In this document: one piece after another, positions 33,485 to 41,048 of the stretch
How the letters are laid out: each line of letters starts with the position of its first letter
Position numbering within the stretch: position 1 is the stretch's first letter
Assembly: GCF_024273235.1 (NCBI RefSeq)
Contig: NZ_JANBVH010000014.1
Span: 48,783 to 112,782 of the forward strand
DNA from: Sphingomonas faeni
Lineage (GTDB): Bacteria > Pseudomonadota > Alphaproteobacteria > Sphingomonadales > Sphingomonadaceae
Length of the DNA stretch: 64,000 bases
Direction of reading: 5' to 3'
Program-made: the position numbers and the translations under genes
Notes under the pieces: generated by a model
The model's input: the letters and a program-made list of their open reading frames with translations, nothing else
Databases searched by the model: none
What the model was told of the DNA's origin: nothing

Positions 33485-36195
33485 TCCTCCCCGGCACGGG
33501 GAGGGGGACCGCCGCAGGCGGTGGAGGGGGGCCTCCACAAAGGGAGACGCCTGCGGAAGCCCCCCTCCACCATCCTTCGGATGGTCCCCCTCCCCGTGCC
33601 GGGGAGGATATCCGCACGACCTGCGCGTATTGCGGTGTCGGCTGCGGTATCCTCGCGACCGCGACCGGCGAGCGGTTCGTCACGATCAAGGGCGACCCCG
33701 ACCACCCCGCCAACACCGGCAAGCTCTGTTCGAAGGGCACGCATCTCGGCGAGACGATCGGGCTCGAAGGCCGCCTGCTCACCCCGATGATCGGCCAGCG
33801 CCGCGCATCCTGGGACAAGGCGCTCGACCTCGTCGCCAAGCGCTTCCGCGACACGATCGCGCAGCACGGCCCCAACAGCGTCGCCTTCTACGTCTCCGGG
33901 CAACTGCTCACCGAGGACTATTACGTCGCCAACAAGCTGATGAAGGGCTTCATCGGATCGGCCAACATCGACACCAATTCGCGGCTCTGCATGGCGAGCG
34001 CGGTCGCGGGGCACACTCGCGCGTTCGGCGAGGATATCGTGCCTGCGAGCTACGAAGATCTCGATGCCGCCGACCTGATCGTGCTGGTCGGATCGAACAC
34101 CGCCTGGTGCCACCCGGTCGTCTATCAGCGCATCCGCGCGCGCTGCGATGCCGGCGCGAAGCTGGTCGTGATCGACCCGCGCCGTACCGAGACCGCGGAC
34201 GAGGCCGACCTCCACCTCGCGATCCGACCCGGCACCGACGTCGCGTTGATGAACGGGTTGTTGGCGTGGTGCCGCGACGCAGGCGTGGTCGATCACGCCT
34301 ATCTCGCCGCGCATGTCGCGACGCCCGACGATTTCTGGGACCAGCTTGGCGAGGGCAGCGACCTGTGGTCGGTGGCGCGCATCTGCGATGTGCCGCCGCA
34401 GGATCTCAGGCGCTTCTACGAGCTGTTCGCCGCGACGCCGAAGACCGTGACCATGTTCAGCCAGGGCGTGAACCAGTCGCTGTCGGGCACCGATCAGGTC
34501 AATGCGATCACCAACCTCCACCTCGCCACCGGGCGGATCGGCAAGCCCGGTGCCGCGCCCTTCTCGATCACCGGCCAGCCCAATGCGATGGGCGGGCGCG
34601 AGGTCGGCGGGCTGGCGTCCGCCCTCGCCGCGCACATGGATTTCGCGCCCGAGAACGTGGCGCGTGTCGGCCGGTTCTGGGCCGCGCCGAACATGGCGAC
34701 CAAGCCGGGGCTGAAGGCGGTCGACCTGTTCCGCGAACTCGGCAACGGCCGGATCAAGGCGCTGTGGGTGATGGCGACCAACCCCGCGGTGTCGATGCCC
34801 GACGCGGGGCGCGTGCGCGAGGCGCTGGCGGCGTGCCCGTTCGTCGTCGTGTCCGACGTGATCGAGAACACCGACACCTCGGTCCACGCGCATGTCCGCC
34901 TGCCTGCCGCGGCGTGGGGCGAGAAGGACGGCACCGTCACCAATTCGGACCGCACGATCAGCCGCCAGCGCGCTTTCATGGCCGCCCCCGGCGAGGCGAA
35001 ACCCGATTGGTGGATCGTCACGCAGGTCGCGCGGCGGATGGGGTGGAAGACGGCGTTCCCCTATGATCGCCCGGCCGAGATCTGGCGCGAGCATTGCCGG
35101 TTGTCGGTGTACGAAAACGACGGCACGCGGCTGTTCGCGCTTCCCGGGCATGCCGCCAAGGGCAATGCCGAGTATGACGCGATGACGCCGTTCCGCTGGG
35201 GTGGGACGCCGTTCGCGGATGGGCGGTTCTCGACGCCCGACGGCCGCGCGCGGCTGGTACCGGTCGTGCAGAAGCCGGTCGCCGCGCCGCTCGTAAAATG
35301 GCCGATGACGCTCAACACCGGACGCTACCGCGACCAGTGGCACACCATGACCCGCACCGGCCTGTCGCCGAAGCTCGCGCGGCACCGCGAGGAACCGCTG
35401 GTCGAGATCCACCCCGATGATGCCGAACGGCTTGGGATCGTCGATGGCGGCTTGGCCCGCGTGACGACGCCGCAGGGCGACAGCGTGTTCCGCGCGAGCG
35501 TCGTCAAGACGCAGCGGGTGGGCGAGCTGTTCGTGCCGATCCACTGGACCGACCGCACCGCGACCGGTGGTCGCGCCGGCCTGCTGCCCCGCCCGCTCGC
35601 CGATCCCATCTCGGGCCAGCCCGGCTTCAAGTCGACCCCCGTGCGGATCGAACCGGTGGCGACCGAGTGGCGCGGCTTCGTCGTCCTCAGCGGCGAACTA
35701 GCGAACCGCCCTGATTGCCTGTGGGCAACGCGCGTCGCGGTGCCGGGCGGAACCGCATGGGAGATGGCGGGAAATGGCGACGCCGCCGCGCTCGACGCGC
35801 TGCTCCCCAAGGGACAGCGGATCGAGGCGATCGACTCCGCGCGCGGCAGCCGCCGGATCGCGATCCTCGATGCCGGCAGGCTCGCCGCCGTCCTGTTCGT
35901 CACGCGCGACGGCACGCTGCCGCCCCGCGACTGGCTCGTCGCGCAGCTAAGCGAAGCGGTCGCCGCGCCCACCCTGCTCGCCGGCCGAGCGCCCGGCGTG
36001 CAAATCGACCGCGGGCCGATCGTCTGCGCGTGCTTCGACGTCGGGTTGAAGACGATCCTGACCGCCATCGCCGACCAGCATCTCGCCGACGTCCCCGCGA
36101 TCGGGGCGGCCTTGAAAGCCGGCACCAATTGCGGATCGTGCCGCCCTGCTCTCGCCAAACTCCTCGTCACGCAAGGATCAGCCTATGTCGCATGA
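33481..36195 (+). CDS. nasA: assimilatory nitrate reductase catalytic subunit with repeat-encoded N-terminal insert
   Basis: Molybdopterin (bis-MGD) nitrate reductase of 904 aa. The only plausible start is GTG 33481, overlapping the nirD stop (GTGA); no other start codon precedes the [4Fe-4S] ligands C48, C51, C55 (TCAYCGVGCG) and C83 (KLCSKG). Codons 2-43 are encoded by repeat element C and form a Gly/Pro-rich stretch; without it the protein would begin (M)IRTTCAYCG, normal for the family. The catalytic and molybdopterin domains follow (GSANIDTNSRLCMASA, GQPNAMGGREVGG). The C-terminus has a BFD-like [2Fe-2S] domain with C849, C851, C884 and C887, as in NasA proteins that take electrons from small redox carriers. 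It overlaps cobA by 11 bp. Confidence 0.93.
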   Translation: MILPGTGRGTAAGGGGGPPQRETPAEAPLHHPSDGPPPRAGEDIRTTCAYCGVGCGILATATGERFVTIKGDPDHPANTGKLCSKGTHLGETIGLEGRLLTPMIGQRRASWDKALDLVAKRFRDTIAQHGPNSVAFYVSGQLLTEDYYVANKLMKGFIGSANIDTNSRLCMASAVAGHTRAFGEDIVPASYEDLDAADLIVLVGSNTAWCHPVVYQRIRARCDAGAKLVVIDPRRTETADEADLHLAIRPGTDVALMNGLLAWCRDAGVVDHAYLAAHVATPDDFWDQLGEGSDLWSVARICDVPPQDLRRFYELFAATPKTVTMFSQGVNQSLSGTDQVNAITNLHLATGRIGKPGAAPFSITGQPNAMGGREVGGLASALAAHMDFAPENVARVGRFWAAPNMATKPGLKAVDLFRELGNGRIKALWVMATNPAVSMPDAGRVREALAACPFVVVSDVIENTDTSVHAHVRLPAAAWGEKDGTVTNSDRTISRQRAFMAAPGEAKPDWWIVTQVARRMGWKTAFPYDRPAEIWREHCRLSVYENDGTRLFALPGHAAKGNAEYDAMTPFRWGGTPFADGRFSTPDGRARLVPVVQKPVAAPLVKWPMTLNTGRYRDQWHTMTRTGLSPKLARHREEPLVEIHPDDAERLGIVDGGLARVTTPQGDSVFRASVVKTQRVGELFVPIHWTDRTATGGRAGLLPRPLADPISGQPGFKSTPVRIEPVATEWRGFVVLSGELANRPDCLWATRVAVPGGTAWEMAGNGDAAALDALLPKGQRIEAIDSARGSRRIAILDAGRLAAVLFVTRDGTLPPRDWLVAQLSEAVAAPTLLAGRAPGVQIDRGPIVCACFDVGLKTILTAIADQHLADVPAIGAALKAGTNCGSCRPALAKLLVTQGSAYVA
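33484..33609. repeat. palindromic repeat element C inserted in frame in nasA
   Basis: A 126-bp (42-codon) element whose outer 27-bp arms (33484-33510 and 33583-33609) are perfect reverse complements, beginning ATCCTCCCCGGCACGGGG. Inner bases add further stem. It contains no stop in the nasA frame. Removing it exactly restores GTG ATC CGC ACG ACC TGC, a normal nasA start fused to the nirD stop. The ends match element A at 11564-11691. Confidence 0.9.
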
Positions 36196-36976
36196 TTTCC
36201 CGCCCGGTTCGGTCTGGCTGGTCGGTGCCGGCCCCGGCGATCCCGACCTTCTCACGCGCAAGGCCGAACGCCTGCTCGCGGCGGCCGAGATCGTCTTCTA
36301 CGACGCGCTGGTCGGCGCGGGCGTCCTCGCACTGATCCCCGAGGCCACCGAAACCGTGAGCGTCGGCAAGCGATCGGGGCGGCACTCGAAGGATCAGGTC
36401 TCGATCAACGTGCTGATCGCCACCGCCGCCAAGGCCGGCAAGCGCGTCGTCCGCCTCAAGGGTGGCGACCCATCGATCTTCGGCCGCTCGACCGAAGAGC
36501 TCGAGCACCTCGCCGCCCACGGCATCACGGTACGGATCTGCCCCGGCATCACCGCCGCGAGCGCCGCCGCAGCCTCTGGTGGGGCCTCGCTGACGCTACG
36601 AGGCCTCGCCCGGAAACTCACCTTCGTCACCGCACACGCCCGCGCGGGCGAAGCGCTCGATCTCGACTGGACCGCGCTCGCGGCGCCCGACGCGACACTC
36701 GCGGTCTATATGGGCCGCGCCGCCGCGGCCGAAGTCGCGCGCAACCTGATCGCGGCAGGCCGCGCGCCCGAGACGCCGGTGATGGTCGCGGTCAACGTAT
36801 CGCTGCCGACCGAGCGCATCCTGCGGGGCCGACTGTCGGCGCTCGCGTTCCTCGTCGAGACGATCAGCGACCATGATCCCTCGCTGTTGCTGATCGGCGA
36901 GGCGATCGCCGCATCATCCGTCGGCGAAAATGGAACGAACCGCGCAGAACGGCCGCAACTGGCCACGTCATCGTAA
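36185..36976 (+). CDS. cobA: uroporphyrinogen-III C-methyltransferase (sirohaem synthesis)
   Basis: SAM-dependent methyltransferase of 263 aa of the CobA/SUMT family that makes precorrin-2, the sirohaem precursor. Motifs are WLVGAGPGDPDLLTRKAERLL near residue 11, VYDALV-like VFYDALVGAGVL, VRLKGGDPSIFGRSTEE near residue 93 and CPGITAASAAAASGG. The CysG dehydrogenase/ferrochelatase half is absent, so those steps must be encoded elsewhere. Its ATG lies inside the end of nasA (11-bp overlap), placing it in the nitrate operon, where it provides the NirB cofactor. It converges on the LysR gene with 7 bp between them. Confidence 0.94.
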   Translation: MSHDFPPGSVWLVGAGPGDPDLLTRKAERLLAAAEIVFYDALVGAGVLALIPEATETVSVGKRSGRHSKDQVSINVLIATAAKAGKRVVRLKGGDPSIFGRSTEELEHLAAHGITVRICPGITAASAAAASGGASLTLRGLARKLTFVTAHARAGEALDLDWTALAAPDATLAVYMGRAAAAEVARNLIAAGRAPETPVMVAVNVSLPTERILRGRLSALAFLVETISDHDPSLLLIGEAIAASSVGENGTNRAERPQLATSS

Positions 36977-36983
36977 CGACACA

Positions 36984-37919
36984 TCAGCCACGGCCCGGCA
37001 TTCGCCTACCTTCCCCCGCCAACCGGGCCGCCAGAAAGTCCACGAAAACGCGAACGCGCGCGGGTATGTTGCTGCCACCGACGAACACCGCGTGGATCTG
37101 CTCGACGTCGCCCGGATTGAAATCCTCCAAGAGCGCGACAAGCCGCCCCGCAGCGATATCGTCGACGACGCTGAAGGACCCGACGCGCGCCACCCCGACG
37201 CCTGCCGCGGCAAGCTGGCCAAGCGTCTCGCCGTTGTTCGCCTCGATATTGCCCTTCACAGACAATGCGATGGCCTCCCCGTCGCGGCGGAACGGCCAGA
37301 CTGGTTCGACCCGGCGGAAGTTGAAGTTGAGGCAGTTGTGCCGATGCAGGTCTTCGGGCTCGACCGGCATACCGCACCGCGCCAGATACTCTGGCGCGGC
37401 GACTATCACCCGCCGGCTCTCACCTAGCTTGCGCGCGGTAAGCAGGCTGTCGGCGAGCGGACCGAACCGGATCGCTACATCCGCCTGTCCGCCCGCGACG
37501 TCGGCGATCGTGTCGGTCAGCGCAAAGTCGATCAGGATGTGCGGATACAGTCGTGCGAATTCGCCGAGCAACGGGACGACGCACAACCGACCATGCGACA
37601 ACGCCGCGCTGATCCGTAACCGGCCGCGGGGCGCGCCCTGATCGGCGATCTGCTGCTCGGCATCGTCGAGGTCGGCGAGGATCCGCCGCGCGGTCTGCAG
37701 ATAGACTTGGCCCTCCACGGTCGGCGTGAGCGCGCGGGTCGAGCGCAGCAACAGCCGCACGCCTAGCCGCGCCTCGATCCGGTCGATCGACCGCGCGACC
37801 GCCGACGGGGTCAGCCCGAGCGCACGCCCGGCGCCTGAAAAGCTGCCCTCGCGCATGACCGCCGCAAAGATCTCCAACGCCCGCGCCCGATCCGCGCCCA
37901 TGACCATCTTTGCGTCCAC
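36984..37919 (-). CDS. LysR-family transcriptional regulator
   Basis: Regulator of 311 aa starting at GTG 37919 (alternatives ATG 37907 and 37901). The winged helix-turn-helix is ALEIFAAVMREGSFSGAGRALGLTPSAVARSIDRIE, followed by LLLRSTRALTPTVEG, and the effector domain contains GRLRISAALSHGRLCVVPLL and NFRRVEPVWPF. It is divergent from the aldo/keto reductase gene across an 87-bp gap, the usual arrangement for a LysR protein controlling its neighbour. Its inducer is unknown. Confidence 0.95.
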   Translation of the reverse strand: MDAKMVMGADRARALEIFAAVMREGSFSGAGRALGLTPSAVARSIDRIEARLGVRLLLRSTRALTPTVEGQVYLQTARRILADLDDAEQQIADQGAPRGRLRISAALSHGRLCVVPLLGEFARLYPHILIDFALTDTIADVAGGQADVAIRFGPLADSLLTARKLGESRRVIVAAPEYLARCGMPVEPEDLHRHNCLNFNFRRVEPVWPFRRDGEAIALSVKGNIEANNGETLGQLAAAGVGVARVGSFSVVDDIAAGRLVALLEDFNPGDVEQIHAVFVGGSNIPARVRVFVDFLAARLAGEGRRMPGRG

Positions 37920-38006
37920 GTCATAAATCCTTCGCCGACGCAGACACTAATGCGACGCAGGTGAAGCGTCCATCTATGCTTCGACGTAGCGATTGGGGAT
38001 AGGCAC

Positions 38007-39041
38007 ATGGAATACCGGCAACTCGGATCATCGGGGTTACGCGTGCCCGTGCTCAGCTTCGGCACCGCGACCTTCGGCGGCACCGGACCGCTTTTCGGCG
38101 CGTGGGGGCGCAGCGACGAAACCGAAGCGCGGCGCCTTGTGGACGTCTGCCTGGAGGCGGGCGTGACGCTGTTCGACACCGCCGACGTCTATTCGAACGG
38201 CGCGTCGGAGTCGGTGCTGGGCGCGGCGATCAAGGGCCGCCGCGACGACGTGCTGATCTCGACCAAGACCGGCTTGCCGATGGGCGACGGGCCACAGGAT
38301 TGGGGCACATCGCGCGCGCGCCTGATCCGCGCGGTCGAGGCATCGCTGCGGCGGCTCGGCACCGATCATGTCGACATCCTCCAGCTTCACGCGTTCGATG
38401 CGTCGACCCCCACGGAGGAACTGATGGGCACGCTCGACACGCTGATCGCGACGGGCAAGGTGCGCTATGCGGGCGTGTCCAACTATCCCGGCTGGCAGGT
38501 GATGAAGGCGCAGGGCATCGCCGACCGCAACGGCTGGCCACGGCTCGTCACGCACCAGGTCTATTATTCGCTGATCGGCCGCGCGTACGAAGCCGACCTG
38601 ATGCCGCTCGGTGCCGACCAGGGCGTCGGCGCGCTAGTGTGGAGCCCGCTCGGCTGGGGCCGGCTGACGGGCAGGATCGGGCGCAACCGTCCGGTCCCCG
38701 AGGGTAGCCGCCTCCACGATACCGAGCAGTTCGCCCCGCCGGTGGAGGCCGAGCATCTCTACCGGGTGATCGACGCCCTCGAGGCGGTTGCGGAAGAAAC
38801 GGGCAGGACCGTCCCGCAGGTCGCGATCAACTGGCTGTTGCGCCGGCCCACCGTCGCGTCGGTGATCGTCGGCGCGCGCAACGAGGCGCAACTGCGCGAC
38901 AATCTCGGCGCGGTCGGCTGGGCCTTGTCGCCCGGCCAGATCGCCATACTCGATGCGGCCAGCGACGTCCTGCCGCCCTACCCGCACACGCCATACCGCC
39001 AGCAGGAGGGTTTCGCCCGCCTGAACCCGGCACTCGTTTGA
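38007..39041 (+). CDS. aldo/keto reductase
   Basis: NADPH-dependent oxidoreductase of 344 aa. The catalytic Tyr lies in LFDTADVYSNGASES and the following Lys in DDVLISTKTGL; the conserved His is in VDILQLHAFD. The C-terminal cofactor segment is ASVIVGARNEAQLRDNLGA. It resembles the YajO/Tas-like group of aldo/keto reductases. It is divergent from the LysR gene and followed 8 bp later by an MFS gene, forming a small LysR-controlled unit. Natural substrate unknown; carbonyl detoxification is plausible. Confidence 0.94.
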   Translation: MEYRQLGSSGLRVPVLSFGTATFGGTGPLFGAWGRSDETEARRLVDVCLEAGVTLFDTADVYSNGASESVLGAAIKGRRDDVLISTKTGLPMGDGPQDWGTSRARLIRAVEASLRRLGTDHVDILQLHAFDASTPTEELMGTLDTLIATGKVRYAGVSNYPGWQVMKAQGIADRNGWPRLVTHQVYYSLIGRAYEADLMPLGADQGVGALVWSPLGWGRLTGRIGRNRPVPEGSRLHDTEQFAPPVEAEHLYRVIDALEAVAEETGRTVPQVAINWLLRRPTVASVIVGARNEAQLRDNLGAVGWALSPGQIAILDAASDVLPPYPHTPYRQQEGFARLNPALV

Positions 39042-39049
39042 GGATCGAC

Positions 39050-40237
39050 ATGATGAAGCCCAACCCCGGCCTGCTGGCCCTGGCCGTCGGTGCGTTCGGC
39101 ATCGGCGTGACCGAATTCGCGCCGATGGGCCTGTTGCCCGTTATCGCCGGCGATCTCGGCGTGTCGATCCCGACCGCCGGGCTGCTGATCAGCGCCTATG
39201 CGCTCGGCGTAGTGATCGGCGCGCCGTTGATGACGCTGACGACCGGGCGCGTGCCCCGGCGGACGCTGCTGATCGCGCTCGCCGGCATCTTCACCATAGG
39301 CAACCTGCTGGCGGCGGTATCGACCGGCTACGGCATGCTGATGGCGGCGCGGATCCTGACCTCGTTCAACCATGGCGCGTTCTTCGGCGTCGGCTCGATC
39401 GTCGCGGCCAGCCTCGTGCCCGCCGAGCGTCGCGCGGGCGCGGTCGCGGCGATGTTCATGGGGCTGACGATCGCCAACGTCGTCGGCGTGCCGCTCGCGA
39501 CCTGGGCGGGCGAGCATCTCGGCTGGCGCGCATCGTTCTGGGGCGTGTCCGCGCTGGGCGTCGCGACGATGGCGGCGTTGCGCCTGACGCTCCCCGCCTT
39601 GCCCGCGCCCACCGGCAGCGATGCGATGGCGGAATTGCGCGTGCTCACCCGTGGCCCGGTGCTCGGCGCACTCGGCCTGACCGTCATCGGTGCGAGCGCG
39701 ATGTTCACCGTCTTCACCTACATCACGCCGATCCTGCGCGAGGTGACGCATGCCTCGCTCGGTTATGTCACGGCGATGCTGGTGACGTACGGATTGGGGC
39801 TTACCGTCGGCAACTGGCTGGGCGGACGCTTCGCCGATCGCTCGGTCGATCGAACCCTGATCGTGACGCTTGCCGCGCTGACGATCATCCTCGTCGCCTT
39901 CGCCCTGCTGATGCCGTTCCGGGCGCCGACCGCTATCCTCATCTTCCTCTGGGGTATCGCCAGTTTCGCGCTGGTCCCGCCGCTCCAGATCCGCGTCATG
40001 CACGCCGCCGCCGACGCCCCCAATCTCGCCTCCGCCATGAACATCGCGGCGTTCAACCTGGGCAACGCGATCGGCGCGGCGGTCGGCGGCGGCGTGATCG
40101 CGGCGGGGCTGGGGTATCCGGCGGTCGCGCTGGCCGGCGCGGTAGCCTCGGCGCTGGGGCTGGTGGCGGTGATCGTCAGCGTCCGGCGTGGGTCGGCCAC
40201 CGACCGGGTGTTGGCGACGGCCGACGCCGTTTCGTAA
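39050..40237 (+). CDS. MFS transporter, DHA1-type exporter
   Basis: Membrane transporter of 395 aa; ATG 39050 (or 39053) with GAGGATCGAC upstream, 8 bp after the reductase stop. The first helices (LALAVGAFGIGVTEFAPMGLLPVIAGDLGV) and motif A region (TTGRVPRRTLLIALAGIFTIGN) match the AraJ/YdhP-like sugar or drug efflux group. About twelve membrane segments. Probably co-transcribed with the aldo/keto reductase and controlled by the divergent LysR protein. The exported compound is unknown. Confidence 0.93.
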   Translation: MMKPNPGLLALAVGAFGIGVTEFAPMGLLPVIAGDLGVSIPTAGLLISAYALGVVIGAPLMTLTTGRVPRRTLLIALAGIFTIGNLLAAVSTGYGMLMAARILTSFNHGAFFGVGSIVAASLVPAERRAGAVAAMFMGLTIANVVGVPLATWAGEHLGWRASFWGVSALGVATMAALRLTLPALPAPTGSDAMAELRVLTRGPVLGALGLTVIGASAMFTVFTYITPILREVTHASLGYVTAMLVTYGLGLTVGNWLGGRFADRSVDRTLIVTLAALTIILVAFALLMPFRAPTAILIFLWGIASFALVPPLQIRVMHAAADAPNLASAMNIAAFNLGNAIGAAVGGGVIAAGLGYPAVALAGAVASALGLVAVIVSVRRGSATDRVLATADAVS

Positions 40238-40336
40238 GGTGCGACCCGATCTTGACGCGACGCGAAATCGGATGGGCGCTCGAAATAGGATTTGTGAACT
40301 GGTCCGCCGCTGGATTCGCGGTAGAGCGCAGGCGAC

Positions 40337-41017
40337 ATGACGGCCCGGCATACGCGATCCTCGTCCCGAAAGAACGGCCGCCGGCGTAAGGCCAGGCCGT
40401 CGTCCGAGCATTGGCTTTTGATCCTGGGAACCGCCGTCATGGTCGCGGTGGGTTGCGGCCTGCTTACCAGACTGCCGGCGCCGTTTGCCGGGTCCGCCTC
40501 ACCGCCCCACCGCCCCCTGACGATGGCGGAGGCCCGTGTATCGAATGCGGCGGTGCCGATCGTCGCCGATGCCGGCGCGCCCGCCAAACCCTTCCGGTTT
40601 CGCGGCGGAGTCGCATCGCGCGAACAGGCGACCGAATGCCTTGCGACCGCCGCGCTCTACGAGGCCGGCGGCGATCGCGAGGGGCAGCGCGCGGTGATCC
40701 AGGTCATCCTCAACCGGGTCCGCGCGCGGGGCTTCCCGAAGACCGTCTGCGGTGTCGTGTATCAGGGATCGGGACGGATCACCGGCTGCCAGTTCTCCTT
40801 CACCTGCGACGGATCGCTGACCCGCCGCCCCGAACATGACGGATGGACGCAGGCCCGGCGCGCGGCGCGGCGCGCACTCGACGGTCATGTCTACGCCCCG
40901 GTCGGCATAGCGACGCACTACCATACCGACTGGATGGTCCCCTATTGGCGCCCCTCGCTCGACAAGGTCGCGCAGGTGAAGTCGCATATCTTCTATCGCA
41001 GGCGCACGCGGTCCTGA
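40337..41017 (+). CDS. SleB-like cell wall hydrolase
   Basis: Peptidoglycan hydrolase-family protein of 226 aa. One membrane-spanning segment (WLLILGTAVMVAVGCGLL) follows an Arg/Lys-rich cytoplasmic start, so the catalytic part faces the periplasm. The Hydrolase_2 (SleB) domain shows CLATAALYEAGGDREGQRAVIQVILNRV with the probable catalytic Glu, then CGVVYQGS, CQFSFTCDG and the ending ATHYHTDWMVPYW. Spore formation is not implied, as these proteins are general muralytic enzymes in alphaproteobacteria. Confidence 0.93.
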   Translation: MTARHTRSSSRKNGRRRKARPSSEHWLLILGTAVMVAVGCGLLTRLPAPFAGSASPPHRPLTMAEARVSNAAVPIVADAGAPAKPFRFRGGVASREQATECLATAALYEAGGDREGQRAVIQVILNRVRARGFPKTVCGVVYQGSGRITGCQFSFTCDGSLTRRPEHDGWTQARRAARRALDGHVYAPVGIATHYHTDWMVPYWRPSLDKVAQVKSHIFYRRRTRS

Positions 41018-41048
41018 CCGGTGCGCCGTGCGACCGAACGCCGATCCG

